A stretch of 22,302 nt of DNA, taken from JBBQER01 sp038320885. GTDB taxonomy: Bacteria; Actinomycetota; Acidimicrobiia; IMCC26256; PALSA-610. Shown here piece after piece: positions 8,153 through 14,991 of this stretch (position 1 is its first letter; every line of letters begins with the position of its first letter). The DNA is taken from positions 1-22,302 of the forward strand of contig JBBQER010000070.1 in NCBI GenBank assembly GCA_038320885.1, written 5' to 3'. The position numbers were made by a program, and so were the translations under genes. Under the pieces are notes generated by a model. It was not told where the DNA came from, did no database searches, and worked only from the letters and a program-made list of their open reading frames with translations.

Positions 8153-8650
8153 ATGAGTGTTGTGCAACATCATGAGGTCGCCGAGTCCGGCGACGCCCGA
8201 ACCGATACGAAAACCGCGACCTCGCGGCTCGTCGTGAGCCCGGGACAAGTCATCGCCGGTGCCCTCGGTTTGGTGATCGCGGTGATCGGGGTCATGTCAG
8301 TGTCTCGGGGCGGCATCGACGGCACGTTGAACGTACCCATGGATCGGGTCGCCGGAATCGACCAGAGCGCGATGCTCGGCGCGATCGAGTTGGGGCTGGG
8401 TCTCTTGCTGATCCTCGGCGCCTTGAACCGCGCCGCGCGCGGACTCATCGTCGGCGTCGGTGTCGTCATGGTGCTCGGCGGCGTACTGCTCGGCGCAGCC
8501 GGACAGACGATCCTCGACGACGTCGGGACAGTCCACAAGACCGGCTGGGTGATCATGGTCGCCGGCATCATCGCCATCGTCGCCGGCAGCCTGGGCCGAA
8601 TGGTCCGAACCCGCCACACCGTCAAGACCAACTCGCAACAGGAAGCGTGA
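8153..8650 (+). CDS. Small multi-helix membrane protein of unknown function
   Basis: A 165-residue protein starting at ATG 8153, three bases after AAAGGAGAG (8141-8149). A hydrophilic N-terminus of about 28 residues is followed by four hydrophobic segments (about residues 30-50, 72-92, 98-118 and 128-148) and a basic tail ending in KTNSQQEA. The N-terminus is probably cytoplasmic. I do not recognise a named family with confidence, although proteins of this layout often lie beside stress-related membrane genes of the DUF2231 and DUF6131 types, as here. The broken DUF6131-like micro-gene starts within a few bases of its stop, so the two were probably co-transcribed. The hairpin-rich 5' region may regulate it. 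Confidence 0.75.
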   Translation: MSVVQHHEVAESGDARTDTKTATSRLVVSPGQVIAGALGLVIAVIGVMSVSRGGIDGTLNVPMDRVAGIDQSAMLGAIELGLGLLLILGALNRAARGLIVGVGVVMVLGGVLLGAAGQTILDDVGTVHKTGWVIMVAGIIAIVAGSLGRMVRTRHTVKTNSQQEA

Positions 8651-8654
8651 GAGC

Positions 8655-8806
8655 ACGATCATTCTCGGCATCATCTTGCTCCTCCTCGGCGTCGTGACCG
8701 GCATCCCCTCCTGTGGTCCGTCGGCGTGATCCTCGTCGTCGGCGCGATCTTGTGGCTCCTCGGAGCTGCCGGTCGCGAAGTTGGCGGAAGACGCCACTAC
8801 TACTAG
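8655..8806 (+). pseudogene. DUF6131-like hydrophobic micro-protein gene with lost start and 1-nt deletion
   Basis: The frame reads (ACG)IILGIILLLLGVVTGIP and then, after a shift of one base, LLWSVGVILVVGAILWLLGAAGREVGGRRHYY and TAG at 8804-8806. This is the pattern of actinobacterial proteins of about 50 residues with two hydrophobic halves and a GGRRHY(Y/W) end. Two lesions are visible. The expected ATG is ACG at 8655-8657, and the C run at 8705-8708 is one base short, which shifts the frame. Without the shift the first frame ends after a few codons. Either it is a pseudogene of the upstream operon, or the assembly carries homopolymer errors. Confidence 0.65.
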
Positions 8807-8820
8807 GTAGGGCGTCAGTT

Positions 8821-8842
8821 CCGCGTGCTTGACGACACGCGG
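8821..8842 (+). terminator. Perfect 7-bp inverted repeat, possible terminator
   Basis: CCGCGTG (8821-8827) pairs with CACGCGG (8836-8842) around an 8-nt loop, shortly after the micro-gene stop. No T tract follows, so it would be an atypical GC-rich terminator of the 8153-8806 unit. A 31-codon frame from ATG 8858 to TAG 8953 lies just beyond it and has no recognisable product. Confidence 0.35.
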
Positions 8843-8959
8843 GCCGGGCCGAAGCGCATGGCAATCGTGATCGCCGGTTATGGCGGAGGCGCCGACGCGG
8901 TGACCGAGATCGAGCGCGTGGAGCATCAGGCGCGTGCTCGTCTGATGCGCTAGGCCAGG

Positions 8960-9535
8960 GTGGTGAACAAGCGGCGAGAACGTGAATTCGGCCTCGATCG
9001 CGGCAAGGTGTTCCCGGCTGCCCACGCTCGATCGCTGCTCAATCCGGCGCGGCGACTCGTGCAGTCACCGCGCAGATCTGTGGCATCCATCGGACTCGCG
9101 CCGGATGCCCGGATTCTCGAACTGGGATGCGGCCCGGGCTTCTTCAGCCCGTGGATCGTGCGCGCCACCCGCGAATCGGTCGTGCTGCTCGATCTCCAAG
9201 CCGAGATGCTCCGAATCGCCCGCGACCGCGTTGCGTCAATAGGGACCGCGACGTTTGTGCAGGCCGACGGCTCGTGCCTGCCGTTGCGGGACGCGAGCTT
9301 CGAGGCGGTGTTCATTGCAACGGTGCTCGGCGAGATTCCCGACCAGGCCGCCTGCTTGGTCGAAGTTCGGCGCATCTTGCGTCCGGGTGGTGTGCTTGCC
9401 GTAGCCGAGACCAGACGAGACAGCGATTTCATTGCGTTCCCGAAGCTGGTGGCTCTTGTCACGCGATACGGGTACGAGCGAGTATGGAAACGCGGTTTCG
9501 GCTGGCAGTATGTCGCCGTATTCCGCGCGAAGTGA
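8960..9535 (+). CDS. Class I SAM-dependent methyltransferase (Methyltransf_11 type)
   Basis: A 191-residue soluble protein with a Rossmann-type methyltransferase fold. Motif I, ELGCGPG (residues 54-60), binds the methionine part of SAM. LLDLQAEML supplies the post-I acidic residue for the ribose, FVQADGSCLPL is motif II, FEAVFIATVLGEIPD is the next strand, and LRPGGVLAV is motif III. These spacings match the UbiE/Methyltransf_11 group, whose substrates are small molecules such as quinones, lipids or polyketides. The substrate is unknown. The C-terminal part (GYERVWKRGFGWQYVAVFRAK) probably forms the last strands. The start is one of two adjacent GTG codons at 8960 and 8963, with only a weak AGGG before them. 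The acyltransferase gene lies 64 nt downstream in the same direction. Confidence 0.88.
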   Translation: MVNKRREREFGLDRGKVFPAAHARSLLNPARRLVQSPRRSVASIGLAPDARILELGCGPGFFSPWIVRATRESVVLLDLQAEMLRIARDRVASIGTATFVQADGSCLPLRDASFEAVFIATVLGEIPDQAACLVEVRRILRPGGVLAVAETRRDSDFIAFPKLVALVTRYGYERVWKRGFGWQYVAVFRAK

Positions 9536-9599
9536 ACCTCCATATGCGTCGAGCGAAAGCACCGCGTTTGTCGACGTGGGGAAGGGGTAGGGCGCCGTT

Positions 9600-11615
9600 G
9601 TGAATGGCGGGGGGACATGCGGGTCTCGGCTCGACGCGCTCGACGGACTACGCGGCCTCGCGGTCGCGGCAGTGCTGCTCTACCACTCGCAGTTCGATTT
9701 CGCCCGCGGCGGCTACCTCGGCGTCAGCCTGTTCTTCACGCTTTCCGGCTTTCTCATCACGAGCCTCTTGCTCACCCAAGTTCGCGAGCGACATCGTGTG
9801 CGGCTGGCAAGTTTCTGGGCCCGGCGCGCCCGGCGCCTCTTGCCCGCGGCGGCATTGGCATTGGCCGGTGTGCTCCTCTACGGCGCAACGGTTGCGAATG
9901 CCGACCAACTGCGAGACCTACGCGTCGACGTCCTCTCGACACTGGGCTACGTCGCGAACTGGCGCTTCTATTTCTCCGGTCAGAGCTACGCGCGGCTTTT
10001 CAGCGCGCCGTCTCCGGTATTGCACTTCTGGTCACTCGCGATCGAGGAGCAGTTCTATCTGATCTTCCCGCTGCTCGTGGCGGTCGTGATGTGGGTGGCA
10101 AGAGGACGGCGCCGCGTGTTCGGAGTGGTCTTGTTCGCCGGCGTCGTCGCGTCGGTGCTCGCCAGCCGCGCGCTCTACCGGACCAGCGGTTCGTCACGCG
10201 TCTACTACGGCACCGACACGCGTGCGGCCGAGCTCCTGATCGGCGCGCTCCTCGCGGTGATCGTCGCCGGACGCGTCGCACCGATCCGGCCGGCTTCGAC
10301 GCGCGCTCGCACCTTGGCGACCGTCGCCGGTGTCGGCGCCCTGGGCGTGATGGTGTGGTGGTGGGCGACGGTCGAGCAGGGCGCGCCGTGGCTGTACCGC
10401 GGCGGACTCGCGCTCCACGCGTGTTGCGCCGCGACCGTCATCGCCGCCGCCCGCGTCGACGGACCACTCGCGCGTTGCCTTTCGTGGCGTCCGCTCGCCG
10501 GGCTCGGCTTGATCTCGTATGGCGTCTACCTCTTCCATTGGCCCGTCTTCTTGTGGATCAGCGCGGATCGAACGGGGTTGGCGCCGATTCCGCTGCTCGC
10601 GCTGCGCCTCCTGATCACGCTGACGATTGCGATCGCGTCGTTCGTGATCGTCGAGCGGCCAATCCTGCAGGGAAGACGACTGCGGGGTGGGTACCCGAAG
10701 GTCGTGATCCCGGCGCTGGCGATCGCGCTCGTCGTCGCGCTCCTGCCGATCACCACGGCGGTCCCCGCGCCGAGCATCGTGTTGGCGCCGCTGAGCATCC
10801 ATCCGAGCGCGTTGCATGTGACCCGCGTGAAGCCCACGAAGATCCGCGTCGCCCCGCTCGCGCCGCAGGCGGTGAGCCTCCACCGTTCGTTCTCGGAGGT
10901 CCGGCCGCTGCGCATCATGGTCGTCGGCGACTCCGTCGGGTTGAGCTTCGGGCGCGGGTTGGAGCTCTGGGCGGCCGAGACCGGCTCGGCGATCGTACAG
11001 AACGACGCGATCCGGTCGTGCAGTCTCGGGCGGCACCTCAACGTTCGGTTGCCGTTCGGCCAAGAAGTGCCGGTGCCGCGAGCGTGCGCGGAGTGGGATA
11101 CGAAATGGCCCGAAACGATCGCGTCGTTCGACCCCGACGTCGTCGTCACGCTCTACACGATGTGGGAGATCGAATGGCGGCAGCTGCCCGACGGTCGCTG
11201 GGCGAAACCCGGCGATCCCGAGTTCGACCGGTGGCAGCTGTCCGAGTATCAGACCGCGACCGACATCCTCTCCGCACGCGGCGCGCAGGTGCTGTGGCTG
11301 AACACCGCGTGCGAGGGAACGCCGATCAAGCCGCACGATCCGTTCTGGATCCACAACAACCAGACGCTCCCCCGGCTCGCGGCGTCACGATCGGCGGCGC
11401 ACATCGTCGACATGGACCACCTGTTGTGCCCCCACGGACCGCCGAATCCCGACTTCGGCGGTGTTCACGACGTCCGGCCCGACGGCTCACACTTCAGCGA
11501 TGCGGGCGGGCTCGAAGTCGTGCGCCGGCTCATGCCCATCGTGCTCGGTGAGAAGCCCGCGCCGCCGCGGTTCTTTCCCCGTCGACCGGCGGTTCTCGCG
11601 CGCGCGTCCCGCTAG
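9600..11615 (+). CDS. OafA/YrhL-type O-acyltransferase with C-terminal SGNH domain
   Basis: A 671-residue membrane enzyme that transfers acyl (usually acetyl) groups to cell-surface sugars. Residues about 10-370 are an acyltransferase-3 domain of about ten helices. It has the conserved opening RLDALDGLRGLAV, the essential His H29 (LLYHS), the RRARRLLP segment and FWSLAIEEQFYLIFP. After a linker, residues about 435-660 form an SGNH hydrolase-like domain with GDS at 443-445 (nucleophile S445) and DGSHFSD with D628 and H631. The AT3-SGNH fusion is known from O-antigen, peptidoglycan and exopolysaccharide modifying enzymes. The SGNH domain would sit outside the membrane. The start is GTG at 9600, with GGGGAAGGGG about 10 nt upstream. 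The acceptor glycan is unknown, and no glycan biosynthesis cluster is visible in the window. Confidence 0.92.
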   Translation: MNGGGTCGSRLDALDGLRGLAVAAVLLYHSQFDFARGGYLGVSLFFTLSGFLITSLLLTQVRERHRVRLASFWARRARRLLPAAALALAGVLLYGATVANADQLRDLRVDVLSTLGYVANWRFYFSGQSYARLFSAPSPVLHFWSLAIEEQFYLIFPLLVAVVMWVARGRRRVFGVVLFAGVVASVLASRALYRTSGSSRVYYGTDTRAAELLIGALLAVIVAGRVAPIRPASTRARTLATVAGVGALGVMVWWWATVEQGAPWLYRGGLALHACCAATVIAAARVDGPLARCLSWRPLAGLGLISYGVYLFHWPVFLWISADRTGLAPIPLLALRLLITLTIAIASFVIVERPILQGRRLRGGYPKVVIPALAIALVVALLPITTAVPAPSIVLAPLSIHPSALHVTRVKPTKIRVAPLAPQAVSLHRSFSEVRPLRIMVVGDSVGLSFGRGLELWAAETGSAIVQNDAIRSCSLGRHLNVRLPFGQEVPVPRACAEWDTKWPETIASFDPDVVVTLYTMWEIEWRQLPDGRWAKPGDPEFDRWQLSEYQTATDILSARGAQVLWLNTACEGTPIKPHDPFWIHNNQTLPRLAASRSAAHIVDMDHLLCPHGPPNPDFGGVHDVRPDGSHFSDAGGLEVVRRLMPIVLGEKPAPPRFFPRRPAVLARASR

Positions 11616-11729
11616 AGAGTCGGCGCGCCGGGACGACGTGCGGGCCGTCTGCAACCGGCGGAGGTATTGCGCGCAGAGTGATCGTCGCTACGGTGCGGCG
11701 ATTCCGACGAACCGTGACGGCATTCGGGC

Positions 11730-13352
11730 ATGAAGGAAACCACGACCGCGCAACGCTTGCAGCTCCTTCGCCACGCGTGGCGACAGCACTCGTTGCGCCG
11801 GCTGTGTCTTGCGGGTTTCGGCTTCCGGTTGGCCGAGCTGGCCGTGTGGATCGCGCTCACGGCGTACGCCTACTCGGCGGGTGGTGTCGGCGAGGCGTCG
11901 GCCGTCGTCATCGCCGAGCTCGTCCCCGCAACGATCTTCGCGCTCGCGGTCGGTGGTCTGATCCGGCGCAACGGTGCCGGGCGGGTGCTGCGGTGGGGCT
12001 TGGTCTTGCAGAGCGCGGGGATGCTCGAGGCGGCGGTGTTCCTGCATCAGGGCGAGAACTTCGCGGCGTACGTCGGCGCGATCGTGGCGGCCAGCGCGAT
12101 TACCACCACCCGCCCCTCGCAGTCGGCGTTGACCCCAAGCTTGGTCGACGGGCCCGAGGAGCTCACCGCCGCCAATGTTCTCTCGGGCGCGTTGCTGGCG
12201 GGCGCGGGACTCGCCGGCCCGGCGGTTGCGGCCGTGGTCATGACCGCCGTGGGGAGTTGGGCGGTATTCGCGGTGATGGCCGTGGTCGCGGCCGCGTCGG
12301 CGGCCGCGGTGTGGAAGCTGCCTGCCGCGCACGCGGTCGGTGACGAGGATCCCGAATCACTGCTCGCCGGCCTGCGCGCCACGGCGCGAACTCCGGGACC
12401 GCGCGTCATGGTGCTCGCCGTCGCCGTGTACTACATCGTGATCGGCGCGCTCGATGTGCTCACCGTCGTAGTCGCCGTCGAGCTGCTGCGAAAGCCCGAG
12501 TCGTACTCCGGATACCTCACGACCGCGGTCGGCGTCGGATCGCTCGTCGCCGGGAGCATCGCGCTGGCACTGATCGGTCGGCGCTGGATCGCGCCGTGGA
12601 TCTTGATCTCGGCGCTCGCGATCGGCGTGACGCTGGTCGCCGTCTCATTCACCGAATCGCGAGTAGTCGCGACGATCGTCGTGCTCGTGGTCTTCGGTGT
12701 CGCGGAGACCACGTTCGAGCTGACCGCATTGATGTTGCTGCAACGCGTCTCGCGCCTCGACCTCCTCGGTCACGTGTTCGCGCTCGTCGAGTCGCTGCAG
12801 ATGGCGATGCTGGCGGTCGGCGCCGCCCTCGTTCCGCTCGCGGTCCACCTGTTCGGCGCGCGCTGGGCGCCCGCCGCGGTCGGCGTGCTGTTCGTGGCCT
12901 TGGTCGCCGGCTTCGCAACTCGAGTGGTCGTGATCGACCGCCACGCGCGCGTCCCCATCACCGAGATGGCGGCTTTGCGCGCGACGCCGCTGTTCGGTGC
13001 GCTGCCGGGGCCGGCGCTCGAGACCGTCGCCCGCGAGGCGCGCCGGGTGGAGGTGACCGCGGGCCACGTGGTCGTCCGCCAAGGAGAACCGGGAGCGGAG
13101 TACTTCGCGGTGATCAGCGGGCGTCTGGTTGTGGCGCGCGACGGCGAAGACGTGGCCGAGCTCACGCGAGGCGACGCGTTCGGCGAGATCGCGCTCATCC
13201 GCGAGGTTCCCCGCACCGCGACCGTCCGAGCCGTGACCGACGCCGTCCTCCTGGCCGTAGACCGCGAGCCCTTCCTCACCGCGGTGACCGGCCACGGCAC
13301 GACGCACGAACGCGCGTCGTCCATCGCCTCTTCGCATATCGATCCGGTGTGA
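11730..13352 (+). CDS. MFS-like transporter fused to C-terminal cyclic nucleotide-binding domain
   Basis: A 540-residue membrane protein. Residues about 25-410 hold ten to twelve hydrophobic helices in a major-facilitator arrangement like the Enterobactin-exporter/MFS_3 group, with a central hydrophilic loop near residues 200-220. Residues about 420-525 are a cNMP-binding domain: LRATPLFGALPGPALE, the beta-roll VVVRQGEPGAEYFAVISGR, and the phosphate-binding cassette GDAFGEIALIREVPRTATV. The cassette keeps E486 for the ribose and R495 for the cyclic phosphate, nine residues apart as in functional cAMP binders. Cytoplasmic cAMP or cGMP therefore probably gates transport. The ATG at 11730 has only a weak ribosome site. 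The substrate is unknown. A cyclase is encoded about 7 kb upstream. Similar MFS-cNMP fusions occur in actinobacteria. Confidence 0.87.
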   Translation: MKETTTAQRLQLLRHAWRQHSLRRLCLAGFGFRLAELAVWIALTAYAYSAGGVGEASAVVIAELVPATIFALAVGGLIRRNGAGRVLRWGLVLQSAGMLEAAVFLHQGENFAAYVGAIVAASAITTTRPSQSALTPSLVDGPEELTAANVLSGALLAGAGLAGPAVAAVVMTAVGSWAVFAVMAVVAAASAAAVWKLPAAHAVGDEDPESLLAGLRATARTPGPRVMVLAVAVYYIVIGALDVLTVVVAVELLRKPESYSGYLTTAVGVGSLVAGSIALALIGRRWIAPWILISALAIGVTLVAVSFTESRVVATIVVLVVFGVAETTFELTALMLLQRVSRLDLLGHVFALVESLQMAMLAVGAALVPLAVHLFGARWAPAAVGVLFVALVAGFATRVVVIDRHARVPITEMAALRATPLFGALPGPALETVAREARRVEVTAGHVVVRQGEPGAEYFAVISGRLVVARDGEDVAELTRGDAFGEIALIREVPRTATVRAVTDAVLLAVDREPFLTAVTGHGTTHERASSIASSHIDPV

Positions 13353-13391
13353 CCCCCGGGGGTGACGGCCGGGCGACGTGGCCCAGTGGAA

Positions 13392-13408
13392 CCGGACGCC
13401 GCGTCCGG
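13392..13408. terminator. Hairpin CCGGAC-N5-GTCCGG between two genes
   Basis: A perfect 6-bp stem lies 40 nt after the transporter stop, and the palindrome ACCCCCGGGGGT (13352-13363) overlaps the stop itself. Neither is followed by a strict T tract. One or both could end the transporter transcript ahead of the collagen-like gene. TCGGT-TT-ACCGA at 13432-13443 is a further small inverted repeat. Confidence 0.35.
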
Positions 13409-13501
13409 ACTTCAAAGGTTTTCCCGATTATTCGGTTTACCGAGGGTCGGCGGCGGGTACCTCTGCGCCACCTGCCACAGGCAGCAACCGGGGGGATCGG
13501 G

Positions 13502-14545
13502 ATGGTTGGCACGCGCCGCAAGGTTCGTTGGTCGTGGCGCGTGAGCGCACTCTTGCTGGGGATGTTCTCGTTGGGCGGGAGCGTCGCGGTCGCCTCGATT
13601 CCGCAGGGCAACATCTACAACGCGTGTCGAAATCTGACGACCGGCGCGCTGCGGTTGATCGACCCGGGCAAGGGTGAGAAGTGCGGCAACGGCGAGGGGT
13701 TCCTCACCTGGAGCCGCTGGAATTACCGCAGCATCTGGCTCAGCGGGTCCAAATACCGCTTCGCCGACGTCGTGACGTACCAGGGCTCGAGCTACATCGC
13801 GCGGCTCGCACCCCCGCTCGGAACCGTGCCGACGAACTCCAGTTACTGGAGTCTGATCGCCAGCAAGGGCGCCGTCGGTCTCCGCGGTCTGCCGGGTATT
13901 CCGGGCCTGAAGGGCGCGACCGGCCTCGTCGGCGCGACGGGTCCGCAAGGTCTGGTGGGCGCGGTCGGGGCCATTGGTGCGACGGGTGCGACGGGTCTGA
14001 CCGGCGCGGTCGGTGCGATCGGTCCGATCGGTCCGCAGGGTCTGCTCGGCGCCGATGGCCCGACGGGTCCGCAGGGCCCACTCGGCCCGATGGGACCGCA
14101 AGGGCTTCCTGGTGTGCCGGGTGCGACCGGCCCGACCGGTCTTCCCGGCGTGGACGGTGCGACCGGCCCGAGCGGGGTGCAAGGCATTCCGGGCGTGCAG
14201 GGCATTCCCGGTGCGCAGGGCATCCAGGGCATCCAGGGCGTGCAGGGGATCCAGGGACCGACCGGCGTTGGCGCCGATCCGATCTTCGCCAAGATCAACG
14301 GCACCGATGGGTCGCTCATTTACGGACAGCACGTGACGGGCGCGTCCTACTCGGGCGTTGTGACCAAGACGTACACGCTCACCTTCGACAAGAACGTGAG
14401 CGCGTGCGCCGTCAGTGCCGTACCGGTCGGCCTGATCGCGGTCCCGATCGTGAGCGCGCACGGCACGAACACGGTCAGCCTGCAGTTCGGTTTGCTGCTC
14501 GGAGGACTCACGCCGACGACGTTCGAGGTGACGGTCACCTGCTAG
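13502..14545 (+). CDS. Secreted collagen-like protein with an N-terminal carbohydrate-binding-like module
   Basis: A 347-residue exported protein. ATG 13502 follows a G-rich GGGGGG stretch. The frame is open far upstream, but that part overlaps the transporter gene. The signal peptide has a basic n-region (GTRRKVRWSW) and the core LLLGMFSLGGSVAVA. NIYNACRNLTTGALRLID with CG then resembles the N-terminal motif of other actinobacterial collagen-like proteins. Residues about 80-120 (FADVVTYQGSSYIARL...SSYWSLIAS) resemble a CBM5/12-type module with aromatic residues. Residues 123-257 are 45 uninterrupted Gly-X-Y triplets, rich in GAT, GPQ and GIQ and almost free of charge, which should form a triple helix. 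A C-terminal beta-rich domain of about 85 residues with two Cys probably drives trimerisation. Role: surface stalk or adhesin, by inference. Confidence 0.85.
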   Translation: MVGTRRKVRWSWRVSALLLGMFSLGGSVAVASIPQGNIYNACRNLTTGALRLIDPGKGEKCGNGEGFLTWSRWNYRSIWLSGSKYRFADVVTYQGSSYIARLAPPLGTVPTNSSYWSLIASKGAVGLRGLPGIPGLKGATGLVGATGPQGLVGAVGAIGATGATGLTGAVGAIGPIGPQGLLGADGPTGPQGPLGPMGPQGLPGVPGATGPTGLPGVDGATGPSGVQGIPGVQGIPGAQGIQGIQGVQGIQGPTGVGADPIFAKINGTDGSLIYGQHVTGASYSGVVTKTYTLTFDKNVSACAVSAVPVGLIAVPIVSAHGTNTVSLQFGLLLGGLTPTTFEVTVTC

Positions 14546-14574
14546 TGCGCTGATCGCGCGATTGTGAACGTCGA

Positions 14575-14826
14575 CTAGACGCCCGGATCTTCGCCGATCT
14601 CGCGCAACGCCGTCGCGAGCGCGGCGCGTAGGCGTCGGGCGGTAGCCGGGCTGAGATGGCCGACGAGACCGGTGCCCGGCTGGCCGGCTTCTTCGACCGT
14701 CAGCTCGATGCGCGGGTCTTCGCACTCTTCGCAGTCGTCGAGCATGGCGACGATCCACGTGATCTGCACGCGCTCGGGGTCGTCGGGCGGATGGTCGTCG
14801 ATGCCGTAGTCGGCGAGCTTCTTCAT
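14575..14826 (-). CDS. Small acidic protein with a CEEC motif, unknown function
   Basis: An 83-residue protein if it starts at the ATG at 14826. A TTG four codons upstream is the alternative. It is rich in Asp and Glu, carries DDCEECED in the middle, and ends in an amphipathic helix (LSPATARRLRAALATALREI). The strand-turn-helix layout looks like a small folded protein, and the Cys pair could bind metal or form a disulfide. No ribosome binding site is clear. It converges with the collagen-like gene, the stops being 30 nt apart, and is transcribed away from the FG-GAP gene. I do not recognise a named family. Confidence 0.55.
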   Translation of the reverse strand: MKKLADYGIDDHPPDDPERVQITWIVAMLDDCEECEDPRIELTVEEAGQPGTGLVGHLSPATARRLRAALATALREIGEDPGV

Positions 14827-14991
14827 GCTGCGAGTCAACCACGGGCGGTGCCGGGATGTGCCCGGCCACCGCGGAGCGCGACCTCGCCAAGCTCCGTGCG
14901 GCGGCCGCGTCGAGTCGGGGAGATCGCTGGTTTAGCTTCGCGGGCCCGGATCCGATCAATTCCAGGTCACTCGGCTGAGAGGTCCCCCCTG

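Noticed and set aside
8858..8953. A 31-codon frame from ATG 8858
   Set aside because: No ribosome site, no recognisable pattern, and too short to support as a gene.
12596..13501. Upstream extension of the collagen-like frame
   Set aside because: It overlaps the transporter gene in another frame and would bury the signal peptide. ATG 13502 fits export.
14656..14991. Upstream extension of the FG-GAP protein
   Set aside because: It runs over the small minus-strand gene and precedes the signal peptide. TTG 14992 has a GAGAGG ribosome site.
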